Source: Merdibacter sp965119685 (GTDB lineage: Bacteria > Bacillota_I > Bacilli_A > Erysipelotrichales > Erysipelotrichaceae). From it: a stretch of 64,000 bases of DNA. Positions 17,527-25,242 of the stretch are shown piece by piece. A model generated the notes under the pieces. The model saw only the letters and a list, made by a program, of their open reading frames with translations. It was not told where the DNA came from and made no database searches. The stretch spans positions 248,001-312,000 of the forward strand of contig OZ221971.1 of the NCBI GenBank assembly GCA_965119685.1, written 5' to 3'. Both the position numbers and the translations under genes were made by a program. The stretch's first letter is position 1. Every line of letters begins with the position of its first letter.

Positions 17527-18288
17527 TTAAATCAGTAAAGCCATATTCACATTGGAAAGCATTTCTGCTTTCGCTTTACTGTAAAAATCTTTTTTTATCT
17601 CAAATCCATAGCAGCTGCGATTCAGCTCTGCACATGCCCTTAATGTGCTGCCACTTCCTGCCACAGGGTCAATCACCACATCGTATGGGTCTGTGTATAT
17701 CTCAATTAGTCGCTTTAATACTCCCACTGGTTTCTGCGTCGGATGTATCTTCGGATATTGCCCTCCGCGCTCCCATTCAAACCAATCAAGCACCATACGT
17801 CCGTTGTTATTAAATTTCGGTAGTTTATCTCGATACAACACAAGCGCCGTTTCTGTTGCACCACAGATTCGCATATTCGCTTTCAATACCTGCGATGATG
17901 ATTTCTTGATAAAGAACAAAGGCATAGCATGTTGAAAGCCGAATTGCTTCGCATAGTCCTTTATCTCGTTTAACTGCTGCCACGAGCAAAATATAATCAT
18001 GCAAGGCGCTTTCCCTTTTTCTTTCGGCTCTTTCTTCAACAACCTTGTGCAGAATTGGAAGAAGTTATAAATCTTAAAATCCTTGTCGGTATCGAAAAAA
18101 GTTTTACCGGCCTTTTCACTTTCGCCGTTCCTGTTATCCCCGCCGATATACCAATCAGATCGTGAGCCGTAAGCATTGATTCCGATGTTATACGGAATAT
18201 CGGCAATGATTAGCTGTGCCCTTGGTATCTGATACCGTTTGGCATTTTCAAAGTGGTCGTTATATAGCTCAATCTTTATGTCATTCAC
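17527..18288 (-). CDS. DNA methyltransferase, N6-adenine/N4-cytosine type
   Basis: 253 residues. The catalytic motif IV is DIPY (a DPPY variant), near residue 31, and the SAM-binding motif I, DPVAGSGST, lies near the C-terminus after HPTQKPVGVLKRLIE. Motif IV before motif I marks the beta-class amino-methyltransferases. It overlaps the upstream C5 methyltransferase by 4 bases. No restriction enzyme is adjacent, so it is probably an orphan enzyme that protects phage DNA or marks the replication region. Confidence 0.88.
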   Translation of the reverse strand: MNDIKIELYNDHFENAKRYQIPRAQLIIADIPYNIGINAYGSRSDWYIGGDNRNGESEKAGKTFFDTDKDFKIYNFFQFCTRLLKKEPKEKGKAPCMIIFCSWQQLNEIKDYAKQFGFQHAMPLFFIKKSSSQVLKANMRICGATETALVLYRDKLPKFNNNGRMVLDWFEWERGGQYPKIHPTQKPVGVLKRLIEIYTDPYDVVIDPVAGSGSTLRACAELNRSCYGFEIKKDFYSKAKAEMLSNVNMALLI

Positions 18289-19451
18289 CCTATCATCTCC
18301 TTAAAAATCGCCATCAAAACCTGTTTTACAATGCTTAACCCTGCCTGTTTGTAAAGTTGTGAATCACTATTTACTGCTTTCGCCTTGTAAAAGTCATCGT
18401 CGGTGAATCCCATCAATCTCCAGCATTCCAGCGGTGTAAACTTTCTAACAACCGATGTCTCTTTTACAAAGTTGTTTTCGCAAAATGCACTCGATGTTAT
18501 AGATGGGCACAATTCTTTTTCTCCGCCTTTGTTGTATCCGTGTTTTCTTTGCAAAACTTTAGGCTGTATGTTGCCGCCTCGCATTGAGCACAACGTCGGT
18601 GAGATGCCTCCATCGTCATAAACACGGTTCATACTTTTAAAATTACCATAGTCGGTTTCACCAACCACCACTATATCCCAGCTGTGCCGATCGAATGAAC
18701 CTCGCCCTCCCGATCGCACTGTTTTGGCGATATTATCAACTTTTAAATAGTTGATTCTACTCGGCGGAACATAGTACTTCTCATCCACCTCATCCTCCAG
18801 CACATCTTTCAGCCTAAGATTCAACGGGATCACTGGCGGGAAGCTGTAACTATAATTGCCTAACACTGACACCATAAAGCAGCGATCTCTGCTTTGCGGG
18901 ATTCCGTAGTCCTTGGCATTTAGAACTTTGTAATACGACTGATAGCCTAACGCTTCCAACGTCGCATACCATTGCATGAAGTCCTTTATGTTCTTTTGCC
19001 CCACGACTTCCGGCACATTCTCCATGAGCAATACTTGTGGCAAACAGCCATCACGATAGCATTCGCCGATAATGCGCTCTACTTCCCAAAGTAAGCTACT
19101 ACGAGTGCCGCTTCCATTCGCCATACCTTTCCGCTTCCCGGCAACGCTCAAGTCTTGGCATGGGAAGCTGTACGTCATGATGTAGCAGTACCGCTCTTTT
19201 TCGTCAATCTCTAAATCGTTCGCATGCACATTGCAAATATCCGATGCCTGAAAGTTTGTGCCGTGAATCGCGTTGTATGATCGGATTGCATATTTGTCCA
19301 GTTCAACCACTTTGTGATGCTCAAATTCAACTCCAAGATCACGAAGCGCCATTGCTTGGCTTCCTACGCCGGCAAATAACTCAATCAGCCGAATCGGTTT
19401 ATCGATTTTGAATCGCGGCATTAAGTAGTCAAATATGCTCAGCGCTTGCAC
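18285..19451 (-). CDS. DNA (cytosine-5) methyltransferase
   Basis: 388 residues. SAM motif LIELFAGVGSQAMALRDLG, catalytic loop SFPCQDLSVAGKRKGM with the Pro-Cys nucleophile, motif VI LLMENVPEVV, and a C-terminal FTPLECWRLMGFTDDDF typical of Dcm-type enzymes. The target domain between is short. The start is GTG 19451, ten bases after AGGAG and overlapping the DnaD-like gene; ATG 19421 is an alternative. It pairs with the adenine-type methyltransferase downstream. Confidence 0.92.
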   Translation of the reverse strand: MQALSIFDYLMPRFKIDKPIRLIELFAGVGSQAMALRDLGVEFEHHKVVELDKYAIRSYNAIHGTNFQASDICNVHANDLEIDEKERYCYIMTYSFPCQDLSVAGKRKGMANGSGTRSSLLWEVERIIGECYRDGCLPQVLLMENVPEVVGQKNIKDFMQWYATLEALGYQSYYKVLNAKDYGIPQSRDRCFMVSVLGNYSYSFPPVIPLNLRLKDVLEDEVDEKYYVPPSRINYLKVDNIAKTVRSGGRGSFDRHSWDIVVVGETDYGNFKSMNRVYDDGGISPTLCSMRGGNIQPKVLQRKHGYNKGGEKELCPSITSSAFCENNFVKETSVVRKFTPLECWRLMGFTDDDFYKAKAVNSDSQLYKQAGLSIVKQVLMAIFKEMIG

Positions 19452-20238
19452 GATTCATCAACTCCTTTTGCATTCGTTCAATTTCTGCGAAAGACGTTTC
19501 TGATTCTTCGGCACTTTCCTCGGTTTGCTCGTAGTCGTACCATTTTGGAAGCGCATTTGATTTCCCTACTTTTTTCTCAATCTTCTCCTTAGCTTCCTGT
19601 GCTGTACGCACTCCTGCCTGTTTCCAGCTTTTTAGAATCACCTCGATGTATCGCAAACTCCTAGCATTGTTTTTGACGCCCTCGGCTAAGGCAAGCCGTA
19701 TGACGTCGGCGTTAAACTCCGACTCCCATTGCGCTATCAAATCAATTTCAATTGGCGAAAGCGGTCTTGCAAACTCCGCCTCGAAACTTTCAAAGAGAGA
19801 AGAGGGCGACGGAGCGGCATCCGTTTCTTCTTCTTTGTTTGTTTCTTCTTCTTTTACATTACTCATTCTACATTCTACATTCTTCATTCTACATTCTTCA
19901 TTAGCTTCTGCTTTGCTTCCGTCTCGCTTGTCTTTCGCTTCTTGTTCGCTTCGCTTTTGCTTCTTCTTCGCTTCCGGTTCGCTTCCGTCTCGCTTGTCTT
20001 TCGCTTCGCTTTTGCTATTTTTTGGTGTCTTTCCGCTTGCATATCGCTTGTTGTTCGCTTCAATTTGCGGTTTGATCAAAATGAATATTGATTTTGCAAT
20101 ACCTGACATCTCAATTTCTTTTCCGTCAAGAGCAAGCGCGCAAATCGCATCATAAACATCCGCCTGTATATCTTTAGGCAGTTCCCTTATCGATTCATAA
20201 AAGCTGCGATAGAATATAAAGCTATTTCTCTCATCCAT
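19429..20238 (-). CDS. DnaD-domain-like phage replication protein with repetitive linker
   Basis: 269 residues. The N-terminal ~75 residues (SFIFYRSFYESIRELPKDIQ) look like the DUF6291-type domain often fused to DnaD; residues ~150-225 contain FARPLSPIEIDLIAQWESEF and NARSLRYIEVILKSWKQAG, a DnaD C-terminal motif used in primosome loading. In between lies a low-complexity basic/acidic linker with repeats of EAKDKRDGS and of EECRMKNVECRM. The DNA of the linker carries a 27-base direct repeat and a run of ATTCTAC/ATTCTTC heptamers. Likely starts prophage replication by recruiting the host helicase. Confidence 0.8.
   Translation of the reverse strand: MDERNSFIFYRSFYESIRELPKDIQADVYDAICALALDGKEIEMSGIAKSIFILIKPQIEANNKRYASGKTPKNSKSEAKDKRDGSEPEAKKKQKRSEQEAKDKRDGSKAEANEECRMKNVECRMSNVKEEETNKEEETDAAPSPSSLFESFEAEFARPLSPIEIDLIAQWESEFNADVIRLALAEGVKNNARSLRYIEVILKSWKQAGVRTAQEAKEKIEKKVGKSNALPKWYDYEQTEESAEESETSFAEIERMQKELMNRASAEHI
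19862..19906. repeat. Heptameric simple repeat inside the DnaD-like gene
   Basis: Tandem seven-base units of the type ATTCTAC/ATTCTTC on the plus strand. Because 7 is not a multiple of 3, gain or loss of one unit would shift the frame of the linker. Confidence 0.6.
19915..20007. repeat. 27-base direct repeat pair in the DnaD-like gene
   Basis: The same 27 bases occur at 19915-19941 and 19981-20007 (each starting GCTTCCGTCTCGCTTGTCTT). They encode the two copies of EAKDKRDGS in the linker, 66 bases apart and in frame. Confidence 0.7.
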
Positions 20239-20246
20239 ACGCTACC

Positions 20247-20558
20247 TCAAAAATGTAGTTGATCTTCATGATCTGCCATAAACTTTCTAGCGGATTTCGC
20301 AGCGTTGAAGCACTGCTTTCCATACGAGTTCATCTGATCGATAAAGTCCTGCACTTCGCTTCGTTTGGTTGGCTTCCAATAGCCTCTCCCTTGCGTGTCA
20401 GAGCAAATCACTTTTCCACTTGCTCTTAAATCGTGAATCATCTGTCTAACCTTTCTATCACTGATCGCCATCAATGTAGTCAAGTGTGATCTTGTCATAG
20501 CGTTCTTCTTGCCGTATGGAAGAATATTCCATAACCTCTCGTGCGCTTCACTTAACAT
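20247..20558 (-). CDS. Winged-helix phage DNA-binding protein
   Basis: 103 residues. MTRSHLTTLMAISDRKVRQMI and HDLRASGKVICSDTQGRGYW form a helix-turn-helix and wing (GRGYW). Such proteins sit beside DnaD-like genes in Bacillota prophages. GGGAGGCAGAGAC precedes the ATG. A role in replication or early regulation is inferred. Confidence 0.65.
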   Translation of the reverse strand: MLSEAHERLWNILPYGKKNAMTRSHLTTLMAISDRKVRQMIHDLRASGKVICSDTQGRGYWKPTKRSEVQDFIDQMNSYGKQCFNAAKSARKFMADHEDQLHF

Positions 20559-20935
20559 GTCTCTGCCTCCCTTATCTCTATCTCAACTCTCGGTATATCT
20601 TTGTCGTACAACACCTTACTGCCGTCATGACTGCATACAATATTGCAGTTATCATCTTCAATCACTTTAGCGGCTACCAAGCAATCCATTGTCGCGCTTA
20701 ATAGGTTTGTAAGGTCTACTTTTCGACGTGTCTGCATATAGTACACACAGGCTATATTTAAGGGCCGTGAGAGCCTCTTATTCCATAAGCCTCTTACCAT
20801 GCACTCCGCTTTGAAATTCAACTCATAGGCGCTATATGCCTCGCTTGGCAGCAATCTAGGACGATTCCCAGCAATAACGATTCGACTGCTGTTCTTTTTC
20901 GTTACGGGATTGCCGTAAATGGTAAATTTAATCAC
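20552..20935 (-). CDS. rusA: RusA-family Holliday junction resolvase
   Basis: About 127 residues from GTG 20935 (AAGGAG upstream); the longer frame to 20980 lies inside the previous gene. FTIYGNPVTKKNSSRI at the start and RKVDLTNLLSATMDCL..VIEDDNCNI match the RusA core with its metal-binding aspartates. It would resolve recombination intermediates made by the ERF system encoded just upstream. Confidence 0.9.
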   Translation of the reverse strand: MIKFTIYGNPVTKKNSSRIVIAGNRPRLLPSEAYSAYELNFKAECMVRGLWNKRLSRPLNIACVYYMQTRRKVDLTNLLSATMDCLVAAKVIEDDNCNIVCSHDGSKVLYDKDIPRVEIEIREAETC

Positions 20936-21584
20936 TTCGCAGCACTCCTTTTTTGATAAAATATTCCATTTTTTCATCAATCACGAACGGTTCAAGATGA
21001 TACCTTTCAATAAACCGTTTGTCTCCTATCGTATGGCATTCGATATGATGTTCACGACATAACGGCAATGCCCTTTTGCCTACATGCGACACTTTCTTCC
21101 GATTATTTCCCATGCCGATAGCGTCTACATGGTGAACGTCGGCACGTCGCCCACAGACTGCGCAAATGCGTTTCAGCGCCATGCTATACGTCTGTCTTGT
21201 AGTAAAACGGTATTGATTATCATCTAACAGCTTTTTAGCAATAGGTATCTCGTGATCTATACAGAAATTGATAATCGTTTCAATCAATCCGTTTGCGTAC
21301 GTCATATCGCAAGAGGAGAGGCTTTTGACCTCTATCCCTCTTACGTTGGCGTTATACTGCTGCATTAACATCCGCATATACTCCGTATCATTCCCGGTGT
21401 GATATCCTATATCGTTGCATAATGCAAAGATGAACTTTCTCTGCTGATCGCTGATATTTCGCTTATCAATCAGCTTCAATTCCACATCCAACGGACTACC
21501 GGTTGCTAAATACATTTCACTCGTTTTCGATAAATGGACGTCGGTAAGCATGTAGTGTGTGCCACGTTTATACAGCCGCGACAT
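20928..21584 (-). CDS. Putative HNHc nuclease of the phage recombination cassette
   Basis: 218 residues. The N-terminal part includes KRNISDQQRKFIFALCNDIGYH, and the C-terminal part has CAVCGRRADVHHVDAIGMG...CREHHIECH, an HNH fold with Cys pair and His residues. This combination is the phage HNHc nuclease family found with ERF or RecT proteins. It overlaps ERF by 17 bases and RusA by 8. Confidence 0.85.
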   Translation of the reverse strand: MSRLYKRGTHYMLTDVHLSKTSEMYLATGSPLDVELKLIDKRNISDQQRKFIFALCNDIGYHTGNDTEYMRMLMQQYNANVRGIEVKSLSSCDMTYANGLIETIINFCIDHEIPIAKKLLDDNQYRFTTRQTYSMALKRICAVCGRRADVHHVDAIGMGNNRKKVSHVGKRALPLCREHHIECHTIGDKRFIERYHLEPFVIDEKMEYFIKKGVLRSD

Positions 21585-22302
21585 CTTGCTCCCTCTGCTT
21601 TTCTAAACGATCAAGTCGCCCTTTTATCAAAGTCTTATATGCCATGTTGATTTTTTTCATGGTTTCGACATCATCACAAGCGCTATGATCTGCAACCCCT
21701 GTATGGCTATTTATCCATTGGGTAACCTCATTGCTTCGATAGTCAATCCCAAGTTCATCCATTCGATAGCGGTTATCACTCCACTCTTTCCACTCTTTTG
21801 CCAATTCATCATCTTTTTTTTGTTGCTCTTTCTGCCTGTTCCGCGCTTCTTCTTCATAGTGATTTGTATCTGTATCTTTCGTATCGTCAATACAGAATAA
21901 ACCGTTCAACGCATATTTACGTGCATAAGTGGATGTCGAACCGGTCACCTGTGAAGTGTCCATCCCTTTCTTACTATCCGCCTCTCTTGCATACGCCGTG
22001 TTGGTGATTTTATAGTCGCTGTCCCAGTCACGCAATTCAACAGTTGCCATTACATAGAAGCGTCCTTCCGTATACTTGATTGAATCTGAAATGATAAGTG
22101 TTGTACGATATTTTTGACAAATCGGCTTCACGGCTTCTAAAACGTCTTCACAGCTCCTATATTTGTAGTTTCCGTAATTATTAAACTGATTTTTCGGCGC
22201 TCTCAATTCACATTGAATCCGTGATAGCTTTTCATAAATATTCGCGGGTATTTCGATCTGTGCTTCCTTTTTCAACTCGTCCATGCTGACAACTTCCATC
22301 AC
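21568..22302 (-). CDS. erf: ERF-family single-strand annealing protein
   Basis: 244 residues. Typical ERF segments: ELRAPKNQFNNYGNYKYRSCEDV, VMATVELRDWDSDYKITNTAYARE and DTSQVTGSTSTYARKYALNGLF (given in parts). ERF proteins anneal complementary single strands for phage genome circularisation and recombination. The C-terminal third is charged and coiled. ATGA overlap with the upstream gene; HNHc, RusA and SSB are in the same operon. Confidence 0.93.
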   Translation of the reverse strand: MMEVVSMDELKKEAQIEIPANIYEKLSRIQCELRAPKNQFNNYGNYKYRSCEDVLEAVKPICQKYRTTLIISDSIKYTEGRFYVMATVELRDWDSDYKITNTAYAREADSKKGMDTSQVTGSTSTYARKYALNGLFCIDDTKDTDTNHYEEEARNRQKEQQKKDDELAKEWKEWSDNRYRMDELGIDYRSNEVTQWINSHTGVADHSACDDVETMKKINMAYKTLIKGRLDRLEKQREQDVAAV

Positions 22303-22745
22303 ATCTGCACCTCCTTGATTTCAACGCCAGCAAATTCAGCTGCGGCGATCATGTCCTCTATGTACTTAGCGTCTCCCTTGAACATCAGTACTCTTGTGAC
22401 GATCACTTTCGGCGCTTCCTCAATAGGTTTCGGCTGTGGCTTCACCTGTTCCCACAATGGTAAGCGAACAGCGTCAATACGTTCTACGCGCTTCTTCAAT
22501 TCACTTCTGAACGCCTTTACATCAGCAGTAGCGGCTTTCTCAATACGGATGCCCTCATCGTTTACCGCCTTTTTCAGCTTGTTCAGCTGTGCGCAGATTT
22601 CCTTAGTTTCCTTTTTATCCGTTGATACAAGCCCTGTGAAGCGTTTTTCAATGGATTCAATATCTTTATCCATCTGCGCAAAATCATACGCACAGGATGC
22701 TTTAACGAAGCTCACAGATGGGTTTGCGACTGTAATCTCATTCAT
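22299..22745 (-). CDS. Phage protein of the DUF1351-like type
   Basis: 148 residues, largely coiled coil (KDIESIEKRFTGLVSTD, then KEICAQLNKLKKAVNDEGIR). Similar short coiled-coil proteins (DUF1351) lie next to ERF/RecT genes in many Bacillota phages. The C-terminal VTRVLMFKGDAKYIEDMI segment is beta-alpha. Assignment is by pattern and context. Confidence 0.65.
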   Translation of the reverse strand: MNEITVANPSVSFVKASCAYDFAQMDKDIESIEKRFTGLVSTDKKETKEICAQLNKLKKAVNDEGIRIEKAATADVKAFRSELKKRVERIDAVRLPLWEQVKPQPKPIEEAPKVIVTRVLMFKGDAKYIEDMIAAAEFAGVEIKEVQM

Positions 22746-22893
22746 GGTCTTTTCCCTCCAGTAACTTTTCTAGTTCACCTTCAAGTTCTGTATTCATTCG
22801 TTGCAGGTCATCTACCCTCCATTTGAGCATGTCAATTTTCTCTGCCATCAGCTCAATAACAATCATCGTTGCCTTATCGCTTAAATTATTCAT
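22738..22893 (-). CDS. Small coiled-coil phage protein
   Basis: 51 residues from ATG 22893 behind GAGGAGGAG: MNNLSDKATMIVIELMAEK then MLKWRVDDLQRMNTELEGEL, a leucine-heptad coiled coil. Overlaps the next gene by 8 bases. Function unknown. Confidence 0.6.
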   Translation of the reverse strand: MNNLSDKATMIVIELMAEKIDMLKWRVDDLQRMNTELEGELEKLLEGKDHE

Positions 22894-23011
22894 CTTTCTC
22901 CTCCTCGTAATAAAACAAGAAATTCTCTCCGTTTCTAATGCAGTGTGCTATGTACCAAACCACAGCTGCGGCGCTTAAGCCTAACAAGATAAAGTCTTTC
23001 ATCTCAAACAT
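22886..23011 (-). CDS. Small single-pass membrane protein
   Basis: 41 residues from ATG 23011 (AGGAGG site): MFEMKDFILLGLSAAAVVWY is one membrane segment, followed by an acidic tail YYEEEKDE. Overlaps the next gene by 8 bases. Function unknown. Confidence 0.6.
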   Translation of the reverse strand: MFEMKDFILLGLSAAAVVWYIAHCIRNGENFLFYYEEEKDE

Positions 23012-23012
23012 C

Positions 23013-23330
23013 TCAATACCTCCTGATTTCGCCTGTGCGCTTATGTGCTTCTATTACTTCGATACACAGCTTTTCTGCGACCTTTGCCAATTCGTCACGT
23101 TCATCTTTCGGTACACGCTGTACCGTCTTTCTTCCTATCAGATACGGCGCTATGGCGCGAATGGCAATCCATGTCTGTCCGCCGTTTACACGAACCAGAT
23201 CATCATGGTACTTTCTTTGTACCTCGATCAATTCCTCGTTGCGGCGGTTTTGCATTTCCTGCTTGATCTCCTGTTTGATCTGCTCTTTCAATTCGTCTAA
23301 TTGCTCAACTGATAAAGTTACGTTTTCCAT
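23013..23330 (-). CDS. Hypothetical phage protein with N-terminal coiled coil
   Basis: 105 residues: a 40-residue helix (VEQLDELKEQIKQEIKQEM) and a globular rest with TWIAIRAIAPYLIGRKTVQRV. TAGGAGG lies before the ATG. The C-terminal part could bind DNA, but no family is recognised. Confidence 0.6.
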   Translation of the reverse strand: MENVTLSVEQLDELKEQIKQEIKQEMQNRRNEELIEVQRKYHDDLVRVNGGQTWIAIRAIAPYLIGRKTVQRVPKDERDELAKVAEKLCIEVIEAHKRTGEIRRY

Positions 23331-23480
23331 ATAAAAAACCTCCTATGTCCTTTCCATTACGAAAATCGTCCACAAGAGGTCATTGTCATTTTTTTTGTCA
23401 AATGGTATAATTCTTTTGCCCCTTGTGGGTGTTGCTGTGGTACACGACCTTAGTCGCCAAACTTACTTCGTGTGCCACCT

Positions 23481-23648
23481 TTATTTTGCTTCGTTGATTA
23501 GTTGTCTGATTAACTCAGATCGACTAATCTTTTTTTCTTGACATAAGTTGTCCATCTTTTTCGCTGTGTCCTCATCGACCTTAATATGTACTCTTATGTC
23601 TTTTGGTTTCCCTATAATAGGTCTACCCATTTTCTTTTTCTCAGGCAC
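23481..23648 (-). CDS. Ribbon-helix-helix (CopG-like) phage protein
   Basis: 55 residues from GTG 23648 (AGGAGG upstream); ATG 23630 is an in-frame alternative. MGRPIIGKPKDIRVHIKVDE is the characteristic opening of a phage RHH family, followed by TAKKMDNLCQEKKISRSELI forming the two helices. It probably binds DNA as a dimer and regulates early genes. It is the first minus-strand gene left of the hicAB insert. Confidence 0.8.
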   Translation of the reverse strand: MPEKKKMGRPIIGKPKDIRVHIKVDEDTAKKMDNLCQEKKISRSELIRQLINEAK

Positions 23649-23779
23649 TGATCCTCCTTTCTCTTACTCACGCACTTTTGTGCGCACCTTAGTGCCGCTT
23701 ACATAATAATATACGTGCGCACGTAAGTCAAGAGGTTTTTATATGGATTCAGAGAAATAGAAATATAATACATTTATTT

Positions 23780-23808
23780 ATTATACGTATTGACATAATA
23801 CGTATAAT
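23780..23808. promoter_or_regulatory. hicAB operator: perfect 12-bp palindrome
   Basis: ATTATACGTATT and AATACGTATAAT flank GACAT. The repeat covers the -35 (TTGACA at 23790-23795) of the hicAB promoter, so binding of the antitoxin would block transcription. Confidence 0.7.
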
Positions 23809-23818
23809 GTAGTATTAT
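23790..23818 (+). promoter_or_regulatory. hicAB promoter
   Basis: TTGACA, 17-bp spacer, TATTAT. Starts transcription just before the hicA ribosome binding site (AAGGAGG). Confidence 0.65.
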
Positions 23819-23840
23819 AATAGTGCAAGGAGGAAATCAT

Positions 23841-24029
23841 ATGCCAATGACGTCTAAGGATATGGAAAAGCTTATCCTTGCAGATGGTTGGGTGTTGAAA
23901 AATCAAGTGGGTTCCCACCGACATTACATACATCCAACCAAAAAGGGAAAGGTTACCATTCCTTTTCATTCAAAGGATTTGACAAGGAAAACGGAACTTT
24001 CCATCTTGAAGCAGGCGGGGCTTAAATAG
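23841..24029 (+). CDS. hicA: HicA-family mRNA interferase toxin
   Basis: 62 residues from ATG 23841. GWVLKNQVGSHRHYIHPTKK holds the HicA signature G-S-H-x-x-Y with the catalytic histidine, followed by KVTIPFHSKDL. HicA cleaves mRNA when not bound by HicB. Encoded opposite to the surrounding early genes with its own promoter. Confidence 0.93.
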   Translation: MPMTSKDMEKLILADGWVLKNQVGSHRHYIHPTKKGKVTIPFHSKDLTRKTELSILKQAGLK

Positions 24030-24065
24030 CTCCCCTCGCTTCATCCAATGAAGGAGGTAATAATT

Positions 24066-24485
24066 ATGCTATCTGTTTACCCTGCTTGTTTCTACAAAGA
24101 AGATAATGGATATTCTGTTATTTTTCCTGATTTAGGTCTTGCAACTTGCGGCGAAACGCTTAATGAGGCTATGGAAATGGCGATCGATTGTCTTGCTGGT
24201 TATCTGTATTCAGCAAAATTAGATAATGAAGCTGTTCCTGCTGCGTCTGATATAAACGATATTGATGCAGTTGCGATCGCCAAAGAACTTGATACCGATG
24301 CCGGGGAATACTTAGTCAACTTAGTTACCGTAGATGTCGAAGAATACGCAAAATCGCATTTCAATAAATCGGTAAAGAAAACATTAAGTATTCCCGAATG
24401 GCTCAATCGTGAAGCCACCAATAAGAAGATCAATTTTTCGCAAGTATTGCAAGAGGCTTTAATTTCAAAACTTCGCTCCTTATAG
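24066..24485 (+). CDS. hicB: HicB-family antitoxin
   Basis: 139 residues from ATG 24066 (AAGGAGG). The N-terminal part (YPACFYKEDNGYSVIFPDLG, then ATCGETLNEAMEMAIDCL) is the partial RNase H-like HicB fold that neutralises HicA; the C-terminal part (SIPEWLNREATNKKINFSQV) is a ribbon-helix-helix-like DNA-binding domain that would act at the palindrome upstream of hicA. Confidence 0.93.
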   Translation: MLSVYPACFYKEDNGYSVIFPDLGLATCGETLNEAMEMAIDCLAGYLYSAKLDNEAVPAASDINDIDAVAIAKELDTDAGEYLVNLVTVDVEEYAKSHFNKSVKKTLSIPEWLNREATNKKINFSQVLQEALISKLRSL

Positions 24486-24495
24486 TATTTCTCTC

Positions 24496-24518
24496 GCACC
24501 CTCACGGGTGCTTTTTTT
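24496..24518 (+). terminator. hicAB terminator
   Basis: GCACCC-TCAC-GGGTGC followed by seven T, 10 bases after the hicB stop. Confidence 0.9.
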
Positions 24519-24554
24519 CGCAACCTTATTCAGTTTTCAAAGATCGTTTTGCGT

Positions 24555-25079
24555 TTATGCTTCGTCGTCCTTTATCCAAACTTCTGCATATTTCACTCCG
24601 AAGCTGTTTTCTGGTACTTCAACCCAAATATCAATCACATTCCCTTTGACAGCCCCGCCGACGTCTTCCGCTACGTATTCCTGTCCGTTAATCATGACGG
24701 TACTACCTAGTGGTATCACGTTAGGGTCAACTGCTATCGTGTGGTTTTGCTTTGCGTGGACGCCAGTAGCAGTCATGGATCCGTATTCATCCTCGCCCAA
24801 AAAATAACAAGTTAATTTGAATACGCCCAGTGACTTTCATTTGCTTCTCTCTAATTCCCATTCCAGATTGTCAATCACTGTCTGCTTTGCTTCTGCGTCT
24901 GCCTTGATAGAAGCGTTGGCTTCTTCCAGCACGTCCACTGCTCGTTCAAGGTCTGCGATCTGCTGATCTTTCACGGCAATGTCGCTACCGTAAGCAGCTG
25001 ATACAATGCCTACACTTAACAGCGCTGTAATGCCGATCATGCAGAAACCTCCAAGCATGCTGCGTGTAACTTTATCCAT
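24555..25079 (-). pseudogene. 3D-domain secreted/cell-wall protein split by an in-frame TGA
   Basis: Two pieces lie in the same reading frame. Positions 25079-24837 encode 80 residues from an ATG behind GGGAGG: an N-terminal membrane segment (MLGGFCMIGITALLSVGIVS) and a coiled coil ending LEWELERSK. A TGA at 24839-24837 follows; with no frame change the next codons read KSLGVFKLTCYFLGEDEYGS and then the full 3D domain: TATG, AVDPNVIPLGS, YVAEDVGGAVKGNVIDIWV, with the three aspartates that name the family. Intact proteins of this family join these same parts, so the TGA is probably a nonsense change; readthrough or restart at TTG 24800 would be alternatives. Confidence 0.7.
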
Positions 25080-25242
25080 AACAATCAACCTCCCAATTTC
25101 TGAGTTCTTCCTCTGCTTTTTCCTCGCTACGGAACATCATCTCGCCGTCCATGTACTCTAATATGTCTGCGATGATTTCCGAATCCATACCAGCCGATTT
25201 CATGGCTAGATATGCGTAGCCCTTTGCTTGCTTGTCCGTCAT
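25072..25242 (-). CDS. Small hypothetical phage protein
   Basis: 56 residues from ATG 25242, overlapping the stop of the upstream gene (ATGA) and the start of the 3D-protein gene. MTDKQAKGYAYLAMKSAGMD then an acidic stretch (RSEEKAEEELRNWEV). Coupled translation supports it being real; function unknown. Confidence 0.6.
   Translation of the reverse strand: MTDKQAKGYAYLAMKSAGMDSEIIADILEYMDGEMMFRSEEKAEEELRNWEVDCYG

Noticed and set aside
24837..24839. TGA as selenocysteine or tryptophan codon in the 3D-domain protein
   Set aside because: No SECIS-like hairpin was evident just after it, 3D proteins are not selenoproteins, and TGA is used as an ordinary stop by many genes in the window.
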